This document shows, in pieces, positions 7,728 through 14,834 of a stretch of DNA of 64,000 nt. The first letter of the stretch is position 1. Every line of letters starts with the position of its first letter. The notes beneath the pieces are model-generated. The model had not been told where the DNA came from and made no database searches. It saw only the letters and a list, made by a program, of their open reading frames with translations. The DNA is from Woeseiaceae bacterium (GTDB lineage: Bacteria > Pseudomonadota > Gammaproteobacteria > Steroidobacterales > Woeseiaceae), in the NCBI GenBank assembly GCA_021773075.1, contig JAJFKT010000012.1, positions 124,001 through 188,000 on the forward strand. The letters run 5' to 3'. The position numbers were made by a program, and so were the translations under genes.

Positions 7728-8249
7728 TTAGGAACCAGCGATACTGAGCCAGAGCATGAAGGAAATATCGGTTGCGCCTTCCCGGCGCCAAAAGAATAAT
7801 TTCTCATGACTGGCGCCTTCTACCCGCAGCCCCACAGACGCAAGCTCACTATCGAAGTCTCGGATCATTGGCACAGCCAGCACTACTTCGTCGAGCACCT
7901 TGTTGAGGGGGACCAGCTTCGGATTGTGCATATTTCCAGAGGAACGTTCGGCTTCCACCAGCTGTTCTGGGGCCAACCTGTTGAGCTCTGCACGCAATTC
8001 CTTTTGAAATGCGGGGTTGCGTACTAAGCCATGCAGGATGATCGAATGGAGATGATCTGCACGTCCACTTTGCTTCAGAGCCGCCAGAGCATCGCCAAAC
8101 GATTTAAGGCCTTCTTGGTCATCAGGTAGGTACTTGATGAACGCCTTGCCCGGCAACCACGATGAATCTTCTGGGTTCACTGAGACTTTCCAGTCGGCGG
8201 CAGCGACAGTCGAGAAGAGTAGAAGAAGAATCAGTGAAAAGTTACGCAT
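7728..8249 (-). CDS. Exported hypothetical protein (173 aa)
   Basis: The start at 8249 is chosen because it opens a clean signal peptide (MRNFSLILLLLFSTVAAADW, cleavage after AAA). The open frame runs 26 codons further upstream, but that part is translation of the family B repeat. The mature protein is mainly helical, with a region (FGDALAALKQSGRADHLHS...FQKELRAELNRL) reminiscent of helical repeats, and ends with a hydrophobic stretch. No family is recognised. It is probably periplasmic. Confidence 0.65.
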   Translation of the reverse strand: MRNFSLILLLLFSTVAAADWKVSVNPEDSSWLPGKAFIKYLPDDQEGLKSFGDALAALKQSGRADHLHSIILHGLVRNPAFQKELRAELNRLAPEQLVEAERSSGNMHNPKLVPLNKVLDEVVLAVPMIRDFDSELASVGLRVEGASHEKLFFWRREGATDISFMLWLSIAGS

Positions 8250-8261
8250 TTTTCCATACCT

Positions 8262-8374
8262 AGCGACCGTCCGGAATGGGTCAAATTTTGTCGTCCGCCA
8301 TGTTATCACCTGGACGACTGCTTCCACCCGTTTCCAGCCACTCGAAAAAAATGGCTACTGACTCGGTGCGGCCA
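8262..8374 (-). repeat. Array repeat, family B (copy 2)
   Basis: GGGTCAA at 8278-8284 and the perfect GTCGTCC/GGACGAC stem. The second stem (CGACTG/CACTCG) is weakened by one change relative to the other B copies. It ends GTGCGGCCA at 8374, 9 bp behind the next stop codon. Confidence 0.85.
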
Positions 8375-8382
8375 GCAGCGGT

Positions 8383-8703
8383 TCATTGGTTCAGTCTGGA
8401 GATTATTGCGGCTCGAAGCCGACGCCGAATAAGCGCTTCGTATATATGATGAATTGGCCAAACAAATATCATCAGTACGATAAAGCTTGCCGAGTAGCTT
8501 TGCCATGGTTCCCAGTCTTCAAAAAATCGCACGACAGGATCCTTGAGAAATGTCAGATACAGAAAAATTAGAATGCCGGTAGTGAAGGCTTGCATCCACT
8601 GGTAACTGAGACTCACATCATCTGAAACGGATTGAAGCGCTGAATCACTGAGACTCTCAGATTCGGGCAAATTGGCCCTAGCCCATTTCGCATAACGGTT
8701 CAT
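8383..8703 (-). CDS. Two-helix membrane protein of unknown function
   Basis: This 106-aa protein has a polar, helical N-terminus (about 35 residues, Ser-rich), two hydrophobic helices (about 36-53 and 68-88) separated by an acidic/aromatic loop (FFEDWEPWQSYS), and a basic C-terminus (RRRLRAAIISR). This predicts a hairpin in the inner membrane with a cytoplasmic tail. GAGGAGG five bases upstream makes the ATG at 8703 the clear start. No family recognised. Confidence 0.75.
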   Translation of the reverse strand: MNRYAKWARANLPESESLSDSALQSVSDDVSLSYQWMQAFTTGILIFLYLTFLKDPVVRFFEDWEPWQSYSASFIVLMIFVWPIHHIYEALIRRRLRAAIISRLNQ

Positions 8704-8878
8704 CAATTCCTCCTCTCAACCGGCGTGAATACAAAACACTTATTGCTGTGTTACTGTCGGTAGAATCGCTTTTTACACGGCCTCGGCCACAAGCAGCCAT
8801 CGCACAAGCGCTGATTTCAGGCGACGAAGAGCTCATCCCGCAATTTCTTTCTGCGTCGGCGACCTAATACTTGTAAAC

Positions 8879-10021
8879 CTATTTTTTGAGAACGTTTCTA
8901 ATTTCTCGACTGATTTCAGCGCTCCATGGAGTTCCATCGTCGAGATATCCAGAGTTTGAGAGCACTATGATGATTTCACCATCAGCGTAGGCAGTGATCG
9001 TGCTGTTATGTCCCAGCCAATCGTCATCACCGTTGTGACTAATCATAAAGAGGGAACCGTCTCGTTCGACGACAGCGATACCCAAGCCGTAATATACAGT
9101 GCCGAGTTCTTCGACTTCTCGAACAAATCGTTCGGGTGAAAGAACACGCGACATTGGATTCTTTCCGTCAATGCCAGACTTGAGTAGCCAACCAAGCCAC
9201 AAAGACAGGTCCGTAACAGTCGAGTAAATTCCGGTGGCTCCCCGATAGCCCCAATTTGGTTGGCTACGACCTTCGCTGTAGATAGTTTTCGTTTGATTCG
9301 TCACGGCAATGCTTGGTGGAACGGGCGCAATCTCTTCATCACCTTCGAATCCCCAAAGCCCGGTACTCGTTAACCCGACGGGTTTAAAAACAAGGGTTCG
9401 CATTAATGTTTCGTATGATTGGCCACTCTCGATTTCGGCAATCATGGCGGCGAGACTAAAGCCATCATTTGAGTACGAGTAGCTCGTGCCTGGCGGATGG
9501 ATGAGCTTGGTTTGGAGGATTGCCTGCGCCGCCTCAGTGCGATCGACTATCCCTTCCGCCGCGTATTGCTGGTCAAGCCCTGAAGTGTGTGTGAGAAGTT
9601 GACGCAAGGTAATTTGGTTTTTTTCCGTCGGAACATCGTCAAGGTATTGGCCAATCTGCGCATCGAGATCAAGCGTCCCATCACTCACCAGAAAAGCAAT
9701 GACTGCTCCCATAAATTGTTTTGTGCCAGAGGCGATCCAATAAGCCGGTTCGAGTTCACCCGACCTGGAATTTAGTGGGCCGAATGTCCGGTGAAGAATT
9801 ATCTCACCATCGCGAGATACGAGCACAGACCCAGTGAAACCGTTCTCGGATGATCTTTGCGATACCCTTGCAGAGAGCACGGCGGACAGACCGGCTACAT
9901 CGATGCTGCAGTCGTCAGACGCATACGCCGATTGTTTAATTTCGCCGGCGGCACCACTCGCACACACCGTTGTCGATAAAAATACGCAAATGAAACTCCA
10001 GGCCATACGATTATACGACAT
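8879..10021 (-). CDS. Exported class C beta-lactamase-like serine hydrolase
   Basis: This 380-aa protein begins with a signal peptide (cleavage near CASG-A, residues 20-24). It belongs to the beta-lactamase/DD-peptidase-like superfamily (class C type, 'serine hydrolase'): SGTK (Ser98, Lys101) is the SxxK motif, YSN (183-185) the second motif, and HNG (about 329) replaces KTG, as in many esterase/peptidase-like members. The preceding conserved THTSGL is also present. A true beta-lactamase role is not implied; D-aminopeptidase or esterase activity is equally possible. The start at 10021 follows AAGGGGA. The 175-bp interval on its 3' side has no clear array repeat. Confidence 0.85.
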   Translation of the reverse strand: MSYNRMAWSFICVFLSTTVCASGAAGEIKQSAYASDDCSIDVAGLSAVLSARVSQRSSENGFTGSVLVSRDGEIILHRTFGPLNSRSGELEPAYWIASGTKQFMGAVIAFLVSDGTLDLDAQIGQYLDDVPTEKNQITLRQLLTHTSGLDQQYAAEGIVDRTEAAQAILQTKLIHPPGTSYSYSNDGFSLAAMIAEIESGQSYETLMRTLVFKPVGLTSTGLWGFEGDEEIAPVPPSIAVTNQTKTIYSEGRSQPNWGYRGATGIYSTVTDLSLWLGWLLKSGIDGKNPMSRVLSPERFVREVEELGTVYYGLGIAVVERDGSLFMISHNGDDDWLGHNSTITAYADGEIIIVLSNSGYLDDGTPWSAEISREIRNVLKK

Positions 10022-10090
10022 TTTGATTCGTCCCCTTGAGTGACGAAGGGCTTTCGGCCCTTGACGACAGTTTAGGCGCAGGCTTATGAG

Positions 10091-10172
10091 TGTCGGACCT
10101 GGGTCACCAGCAGAAACTATAACCCAAGAATAGCGTTCGGCTGCATTGCTTATGACCGACGCAGAACGGCCA
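10091..10172 (-). repeat. Array repeat, shortened family C (copy 3)
   Basis: GGGTCACCAGCAGAAACTATAACCC from 10100 matches copy 1 closely. The inner part is shortened to GCGTTCGGCTGC...GCAGAACGGCCA, ending at 10172. Core and end are conserved, but the terminal CGAAC hairpin is missing. Confidence 0.75.
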
Positions 10173-10222
10173 GAAGCCACTCGCGAAATTTCACTATTGT
10201 GCCTTTTCGCGCACCGCTGCGA

Positions 10223-11005
10223 CTAGTCCGTTTGCTCAACCTCGAATGTCACGGAAACCGACACACGATATTCCACCTCGTCAAAACTGGTTGGCGCTGG
10301 TGTGGGAGTTCTGCTGAAAGCACCCACTTTGGAGGCCGTAACTATTATTTCCTCCACACCTCTGTATCGGTCGAACTCAGATGAAAGAACATCTGAAAAT
10401 GTGAAAGAGACAGGCTGTAACTTCAGGCCTAGCTTTGCTTCAAAGTATTTTCTATCACTCATTACTGCATCTACGGCCTGATCACGCACCTTGTCCTCGT
10501 AGACACCTTCCTCACTATGTTCAAACTCAACGCCACCGAACGTAATAGACTCACTCTCGTCGGCAATTTCGGCAACCCGTCGAAATTTTGGTTCTTCTTC
10601 TACTGTCACGACCAGACTATTGACTACCTCGAAGCTGCTTGGTGATTTCCCGAACCAGCCGAATTGAGGTGAAGCGGAGTACTTTGAACTTTGTATATCG
10701 CTGAGGGGTATGCCCGACTCGGTGAGCTGCTTGGTTATGGAATCGCGAAGATCATTGTTTTTCTTCATTGCCGAAGCAAGCGTCTTGGTCTTCGTGGACA
10801 CAATGAGCGTGACTTTCGCCACGTCGGAATAGGCAACTTCAACAGCCGTGTCGCTGATAGTAACGGTCCGCGTTTCTGAGCGCAGATAGCCGCGAAGTTC
10901 CTCCGGCGTACCGCTGAGCTCAGCGGAAAAGGAGTTTGCCGAAAAAAACAGCGCCGAAATCACGATTACTCGCAGAAGGCTACGCCCGCGGGGCACAATA
11001 TTCAT
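10223..11005 (-). CDS. SIMPL-domain (DUF541) exported protein
   Basis: This 260-aa protein has a signal peptide (cleavage after FSA, about residue 28) and a full SIMPL domain: a first half with KVTLIVSTKTKTLASAMKKNNDLRDSI (the conserved helix with Asn) and ITKQLTESGIPLSDIQSSKYS, and a second half with DQAVDAVMSDRKYFEAKLGLKL. Members are periplasmic or membrane-associated proteins of unclear function, e.g. the oxidative-stress protein YggE. Here it is a single-gene array unit. The start is supported by GAGGA upstream. Confidence 0.85.
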   Translation of the reverse strand: MNIVPRGRSLLRVIVISALFFSANSFSAELSGTPEELRGYLRSETRTVTISDTAVEVAYSDVAKVTLIVSTKTKTLASAMKKNNDLRDSITKQLTESGIPLSDIQSSKYSASPQFGWFGKSPSSFEVVNSLVVTVEEEPKFRRVAEIADESESITFGGVEFEHSEEGVYEDKVRDQAVDAVMSDRKYFEAKLGLKLQPVSFTFSDVLSSEFDRYRGVEEIIVTASKVGAFSRTPTPAPTSFDEVEYRVSVSVTFEVEQTD

Positions 11006-11062
11006 GATGAAGTCCTCGATACCTAACTAATCAATATATGGAAAATTGGCGAATAGCGTTGT

Positions 11063-11177
11063 GATCCCGACTGTCCGGGTCAACTCAAGCACGCCAACAT
11101 CGTATCATGCTGACTTCCGCTCTCGAGTGCTTAGCAGCCGCCCGGCTTTTACATCTATCAATGGCAAAGTTCGACCA
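11063..11177 (-). repeat. Array repeat, family A variant (copy 3)
   Basis: GGGTCAA at 11077-11083, then the ACATCGTATCATG block. The right half CCCGGCTTTTACATCTATCA is identical to that of the copy at 2150. It ends GTTCGACCA at 11177. Confidence 0.8.
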
Positions 11178-11213
11178 CAGGCAGTCGGTCATTATCACTG
11201 CCGCTACGCATTG

Positions 11214-11765
11214 TCAGGTGGCGTAATTCTCTAGGTATATTGTTAAAGAGTGATCGGCACCGGCATTTATCCTTACTAGATCGCGAAACTTTGACATATC
11301 TCTTAACCACAGCGGGATCGTAATAGGATTTTTCGAATCGCTTTGGTAAACGTAAAGGTAATGCAGCCCATAATATTTCATCAGAACGATATCTTGCATC
11401 TCCGGCCAAGTAACTAGCTTGTACGTCAGGGTCGTTGTGTAGCAATAGACATAGCTAGGGCCTATATAAACTTTGTAGAATTTCCCACCCACGAAGAAAA
11501 GTATGGCTCCGAAAACGATTAACCCAACGACAATCAACACAGCGGCGCCGATATCTGAATAGACCGGGAATCGGTCGGTGCGATATTGCCCTATTGCCGC
11601 CGCCAAGGGCATCAAGACTATCCCGGCTACACCAAGCTTCGCTAGAACCACATATGCGCGCGTCATATCGCTGGTAAACGATATCTCTGATCCTGAGACT
11701 CTCTCCATCCGGCGGCGGCCACCTAACTTGTAATTCAAGCTCAATTCTGAAGGGTAACAACCCAT
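11214..11765 (-). CDS. Two-helix membrane protein with PH-like C-terminal domain
   Basis: The frame gives 183 aa. The ATG at 11708 (residue 20) is a plausible alternative start because AGGTGG lies upstream of it. Two hydrophobic helices (about 38-60 and 72-93) are followed by a beta-rich soluble domain (KVYIGPSYVYCYTTTLTYK, then VTWPEMQDIVLMKYY) of the kind seen in bacterial PH-domain membrane proteins. This is a fold-level guess; no role can be given. It stands between two family A repeats. Confidence 0.65.
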   Translation of the reverse strand: MGCYPSELSLNYKLGGRRRMERVSGSEISFTSDMTRAYVVLAKLGVAGIVLMPLAAAIGQYRTDRFPVYSDIGAAVLIVVGLIVFGAILFFVGGKFYKVYIGPSYVYCYTTTLTYKLVTWPEMQDIVLMKYYGLHYLYVYQSDSKNPITIPLWLRDMSKFRDLVRINAGADHSLTIYLENYAT

Positions 11766-11767
11766 TC

Positions 11768-11878
11768 GCGCACCATATTGTCAACGGCTGCACGCCAACA
11801 TCGTATCACGCGGACTTCTGCTTTCGAGCGCTAACCAGTCGCTCGGTCTCCGCTTGCTCGAACTTCTCGGATCGGCCA
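11768..11878 (-). repeat. Array repeat, family A (copy 4)
   Basis: The core reads TTGTCAAC instead of GGGTCAAC. The rest is nearly the same as copy 1, including GAGCG/CGCTC and TCGAACTTCTCGGATCGGCCA, ending at 11878. It lies 24 bp behind the next stop codon. Confidence 0.8.
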
Positions 11879-11901
11879 GCGACCGGTCGAGCGGTTCCGT
11901 C

Positions 11902-12300
11902 TTACGGTAGATCGTCACCCCGAAGAACCCGCCAACACCTTTGGGCTGCGTGCGCGAAATCGACATTGGCTACAATGTCAACGCAACGATAAAAATCCTG
12001 GACTTCGGATCCCTCGGGACCTATCCAGTAGGTTACAAGCGCTGTCTTTTCTTCATCAAGCTTGATGCCGTCACTGGATACCAAGTATCCCCCTCCCGAT
12101 CTAAGAGAGGCGGTTGTAGCTCCCGTTTTCCGCCATGTTGACGGAGAACTTTCCCATTGTGCGGCTGCAAGCAGTCTCGACCGTGTCTCGCTTTCCTTCC
12201 ATTGTAAATACGCTTGAGTAATTGCGAATGCGATCAATATGCTAAACACAATAACAGCAGCCTCAACTACAAGGCGTGGCCAACGGGAAAGCTCAACCAT
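11902..12300 (-). CDS. N-terminally membrane-anchored hypothetical protein (DUF6090-like start)
   Basis: This 132-aa protein opens with RWPRLVVEAAVIVFSILIA and an amphipathic QWKESETRSR. This is the layout (a single N-terminal helix, then Trp and a charged helix) of a common proteobacterial family in which the helix is followed by about 200 residues. Here only about 90 residues follow, ending VLRGDDLP, so it may be a short or truncated member. The soluble part contains two Cys (YRCVDI and RCWRV). Function unknown. Confidence 0.65.
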   Translation of the reverse strand: MVELSRWPRLVVEAAVIVFSILIAFAITQAYLQWKESETRSRLLAAAQWESSPSTWRKTGATTASLRSGGGYLVSSDGIKLDEEKTALVTYWIGPEGSEVQDFYRCVDIVANVDFAHAAQRCWRVLRGDDLP

Positions 12301-12363
12301 GATCTGAAGAAACGCTTAATACGACATCCATCACTCTGGTCTCCCTACCGCGACCCGTTTTGC

Positions 12364-12477
12364 AGAGCGGCTGCATTGGGTCAAATTTTGTCGTCCGCCA
12401 TGTTATCACCTGGACGACTGCTTCCGCGCGCTTTCCAGCCAGTCGAAAAAAATATCGCCATTGACTTAGTGCGGCCA
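12364..12477 (-). repeat. Array repeat, family B (copy 3)
   Basis: GGGTCAA at 12378-12384, perfect GTCGTCC/GGACGAC and CGACTG/CAGTCG stems. It ends AGTGCGGCCA at 12477, 11 bp behind the stop of the 12488-12748 gene. Confidence 0.85.
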
Positions 12478-12487
12478 CCTGCCGACG

Positions 12488-12748
12488 CTACCTCACCTCA
12501 CAGATTGTATGTTGTCCCCAGCCAATATAGGTGTAAGGTCGACCGCCTAGCTTTCGGCACTCTTCTTTGTCAGTTACGCCATCGTAGACACGCTTAATGT
12601 ATTTTCCTTCTGGTCCTGGGCAGTAATCGCCACAGGCGAATACCTCTATGATTTCTGGCAGTTCACTATCGCCATCGTCAGGGCTACTTGCGCATCCCGA
12701 AATCAAGATTGACGTGGCAAGGACGAAGATTCTATTGGCTGATTTCAT
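12488..12748 (-). CDS. Small Cys-rich lipoprotein
   Basis: This 86-aa protein has a textbook lipobox (SILISGC, Cys19). The mature part is short and Cys-containing (FACGDYCPGPEGKYIKRVYDG, EECRKLGGRPYTYIGWGQHTICEV) and may form two disulfides. Close analogues occur as 'hypothetical lipoprotein' in accessory regions; the role is unknown. It shares a unit with the 12833-13183 gene, because no repeat lies in the 84 bp between them. Confidence 0.75.
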   Translation of the reverse strand: MKSANRIFVLATSILISGCASSPDDGDSELPEIIEVFACGDYCPGPEGKYIKRVYDGVTDKEECRKLGGRPYTYIGWGQHTICEVR

Positions 12749-12832
12749 ATGTTGTGATCTGGATATTCGCCAAAGTACGAGTGTTGCCTTTGTGTCTCAT
12801 GGAGCCGTCGAGATGGTGCTAAATTACACGAA

Positions 12833-13183
12833 TTAAGCGAGTGGTTGGACGTAATACGTTTTTCCGTTGAACTGGAAGGGACGCCAATCTTCTGGTACTT
12901 CAACAGAACAGAAATCTTCGTTTGCAACTCGGGTCAAAAAGCCGTCGCAATCCAGGGAACCATTCTCGGTTTTCCACTCTCCAGATAGCTTTGGAGGGGG
13001 CTTGGCCTCGACGTCGCTTTGCTTGGGAAGATTCTGATCAGCAAAATATCCTTCAATTGCTGATTTCTGCTCAGGACTCAGGCTCTGGTTCGCAGAATTA
13101 TCTGCGTCACTACTTTGATCGGCAAACAGCGCGAAGGAGAACACTAGCGCGCTGACTAATAACAAGATCCATCGAGTATTCAT
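12833..13183 (-). CDS. Exported hypothetical protein (116 aa)
   Basis: The start at 13183 is set by AGGAGTG upstream and by the signal peptide that follows (MNTRWILLLVSALVFSFALFADQ). The mature protein has a disordered, Ser/Asn/Gln-rich linker, then a small domain with two Cys (SLDCDGF and EDFCSVEVPEDWRPFQFNGKTYYVQPL). A periplasmic or surface role is likely; family not recognised. It is probably co-transcribed with the lipoprotein gene behind it. Confidence 0.7.
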   Translation of the reverse strand: MNTRWILLLVSALVFSFALFADQSSDADNSANQSLSPEQKSAIEGYFADQNLPKQSDVEAKPPPKLSGEWKTENGSLDCDGFLTRVANEDFCSVEVPEDWRPFQFNGKTYYVQPLA

Positions 13184-13235
13184 CCCAATCTCACTCCTGA
13201 ATAATCCAAACGCGACCCATTCTTCGCGTTTCCGC

Positions 13236-13290
13236 GAGCGTCTATATAGGGTCAACTGCCGAAATTATAACCCAAGAATTGCGATTATCG
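13236..13290 (-). repeat. Array repeat, family C half-copy
   Basis: GGGTCAACTGCCGAAATTATAACCC followed by AAGAATTGCG matches the first half of family C copies 1 and 3; the right half and CGGCC end are absent. It overlaps the 3' end of the 13265-13519 gene. This is the last recognisable repeat of the array on this side. Confidence 0.6.
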
Positions 13291-13519
13291 GACGGTTCGC
13301 CCTATCATCGAACCGGGCATGAATTACGTAGGATTCCCTATCGAGTCGATATCGCAATGGCATTTCTGAATGGTCGTGTATGCCAGAAACGCCTGGTGGT
13401 CCAGTTTCGACAACCTCCATATCGTTAATCAGCGAGATATATTCATAATCGATCTCATATGAACGGGGAATAAGGATTATCAAAAAGAATACGTTAGGCG
13501 CCGTTACCGCGTCGCTCAC
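13265..13519 (-). CDS. Hypothetical small protein (84 aa)
   Basis: The start is a GTG at 13519. The product has a central hydrophobic segment (APNVFFLIILIPRSYEIDYEY) and a soluble C-terminus. The last residues (AILGL) are encoded by the family C half-repeat, so the native end may have been altered by the repeat. Coding status is moderate and function unknown. Confidence 0.45.
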   Translation of the reverse strand: MSDAVTAPNVFFLIILIPRSYEIDYEYISLINDMEVVETGPPGVSGIHDHSEMPLRYRLDRESYVIHARFDDRANRPIIAILGL

Positions 13520-13626
13520 TGACTTTCATCCGGTGTTGGATAGATTTGCCGTAAGGATGGCGCATACCAGCATAAGAAACCTGATGATGATCTGATTATC
13601 ATCGAAAACGCTATTGCGTAACGGTT

Positions 13627-14463
13627 CTATTTTGTCGGTCCGGGGATAAGCACGGCCCAGTCAATTCCCACATCAAAAAGTGCGCCTTTATTCGTTTTCT
13701 CTCGCAAACTTGAGGGAATGAAGTCCTGAGGCCAAACCTTGTCGCATTCGGCGTCATCGGGCAATCCTGATGCCGGCGACCAAATTACAGTCTGAGGAAA
13801 TGCGTCGTCGATCGGCGCGCGCCAAAGACTCGCATCAAATTCTTGAGATTTCTCGTAGCTAACGTATACATCACCCGACTCTACGATACATAGATTCCTG
13901 ATCGTCGGGGCATCGCAACAAATGTTTTCCGAACTCTTCTGGATCGGCGCCGGCAATTGCAAAGATGTCCAGACTTTACCGTCGCTGGAGAAATACATTC
14001 GGTTACCAGGTCCTTCCACCTGCCACTCGGTCGTAAGGAAGAATCCGAATTTCCTGACATGCTTGAAGAGCACCGGAATCCCGTCGAGATTGCGAGACCC
14101 ACGCCAATCTTCCTCTGAATTTTCTCCCGCCGTCCAGTTGCCGCTCGAGTCCACGATAACCGAGACAAACGAATTGGTTTCGCATAAATAGTCGGGCGCG
14201 CCAAGGAACCACATTTGTCTGTGAAGCGGGTCGAGAACACGATACCCGTGAATGAAGATGTTGGACTCGGTGCAGCCACCCCGTTGGCCGGGCGAGTTGT
14301 GCTCCCTCAATCTTTGGGCAATGTCTTGAGGCAGAACGTATATTCGTTTGTGTTCAGAGTCATCCGCGACGGATTCAGCGCACGACGCGACGACGAAGAG
14401 AATCAGGCAGACGAAGTTGACCAGGCCATAGAGGCCGCGGCCTGCTTCGGTGATGATTTTCAC
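13627..14463 (-). CDS. Exported or lipid-anchored hypothetical protein (278 aa)
   Basis: The N-terminus has a hydrophobic core ending in LFVVASC, a possible lipobox, so the product is exported. The mature part has six or more Cys and beta-rich motifs with Trp (MWFLGAPDYLCETNSFVSVIVDSSG, TEWQVEGPGNRMYFSSDGKVW, DASLWRAP) suggestive of beta-propeller-like repeats ('FSSDGKVWT' resembles sialidase/BNR-type Asp-box strands). No enzyme residues can be named. It lies at the right end of the minus-strand array; no repeat is evident in its flanks. Confidence 0.65.
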   Translation of the reverse strand: MKIITEAGRGLYGLVNFVCLILFVVASCAESVADDSEHKRIYVLPQDIAQRLREHNSPGQRGGCTESNIFIHGYRVLDPLHRQMWFLGAPDYLCETNSFVSVIVDSSGNWTAGENSEEDWRGSRNLDGIPVLFKHVRKFGFFLTTEWQVEGPGNRMYFSSDGKVWTSLQLPAPIQKSSENICCDAPTIRNLCIVESGDVYVSYEKSQEFDASLWRAPIDDAFPQTVIWSPASGLPDDAECDKVWPQDFIPSSLREKTNKGALFDVGIDWAVLIPGPTK

Positions 14464-14541
14464 GGCCGCATCGATCTGGTCTTGCTTGTTGAGGTCAAGC
14501 CCTTTATTAAATTAATCATAGTTGCATACACGAAAACGCCG

Positions 14542-14766
14542 CTAGTCTTTCGGGACAACGTAATTCGTCTCGAAATCGCACTCGCCGAGTTCGTAGTCGT
14601 AACTCCCGCCCTTGTCCAAACAATCATCGACTCGCGCCCAATCAACAAAAAGCATGACCGCCCACACTAGAAATAGTAGAAACATGGCACCGAAAAGCGA
14701 CCCCAAAATCAGGACCAACTTTCGTTGCCAGATTGGTGCTTCCGTTTTGTTGTACTTACTAAGCAT
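14542..14766 (-). CDS. Small single-helix membrane protein
   Basis: This 74-aa protein has a basic N-terminus, one hydrophobic helix (about 16-40) and a short periplasmic tail with the motif DDCLDKGGSYDYELGECDF, whose two Cys may pair. Tails of this type (CLDxGGSxxY...C) occur in many small proteobacterial membrane proteins of unknown function. It is closely followed by the gene at 13627-14463. Confidence 0.7.
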   Translation of the reverse strand: MLSKYNKTEAPIWQRKLVLILGSLFGAMFLLFLVWAVMLFVDWARVDDCLDKGGSYDYELGECDFETNYVVPKD

Positions 14767-14834
14767 TCACTGAGATAAGAAATGTGGACGGCTGTCTGAT
14801 CTGGCCTGTTGCGGCCATCTGAGTTCCCATCCAC

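Noticed and set aside
8250-8327. N-terminal extension of the 7728 gene through the B repeat
   Set aside because: The residues are pure translation of the repeat, while the internal ATG opens a clean signal peptide.
8707-8878. Array repeat between the 8383 and 8879 genes
   Set aside because: Only scattered words (CGGCCACAAGCAGCC) are present, with no GGGTCA core.
8879-10021. Antibiotic-resistance beta-lactamase
   Set aside because: The third motif is HNG rather than KTG and the overall features fit the broad serine-hydrolase/DD-peptidase-like family, so resistance is not supported.
12214-12597. Plus-strand open frame across the family B repeat
   Set aside because: It overlaps the 11902 and 12488 genes and the repeat itself, has no ribosome binding site, and similar frames arise in every B copy.
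135-13290. Annotation as a canonical integron with attC sites
   Set aside because: The repeat cores (TTGACCCA / TGGCCGA) do not match RYYYAAC...GTTRRRY by eye, and no integrase gene or attI is in the window; kept only as a hypothesis.
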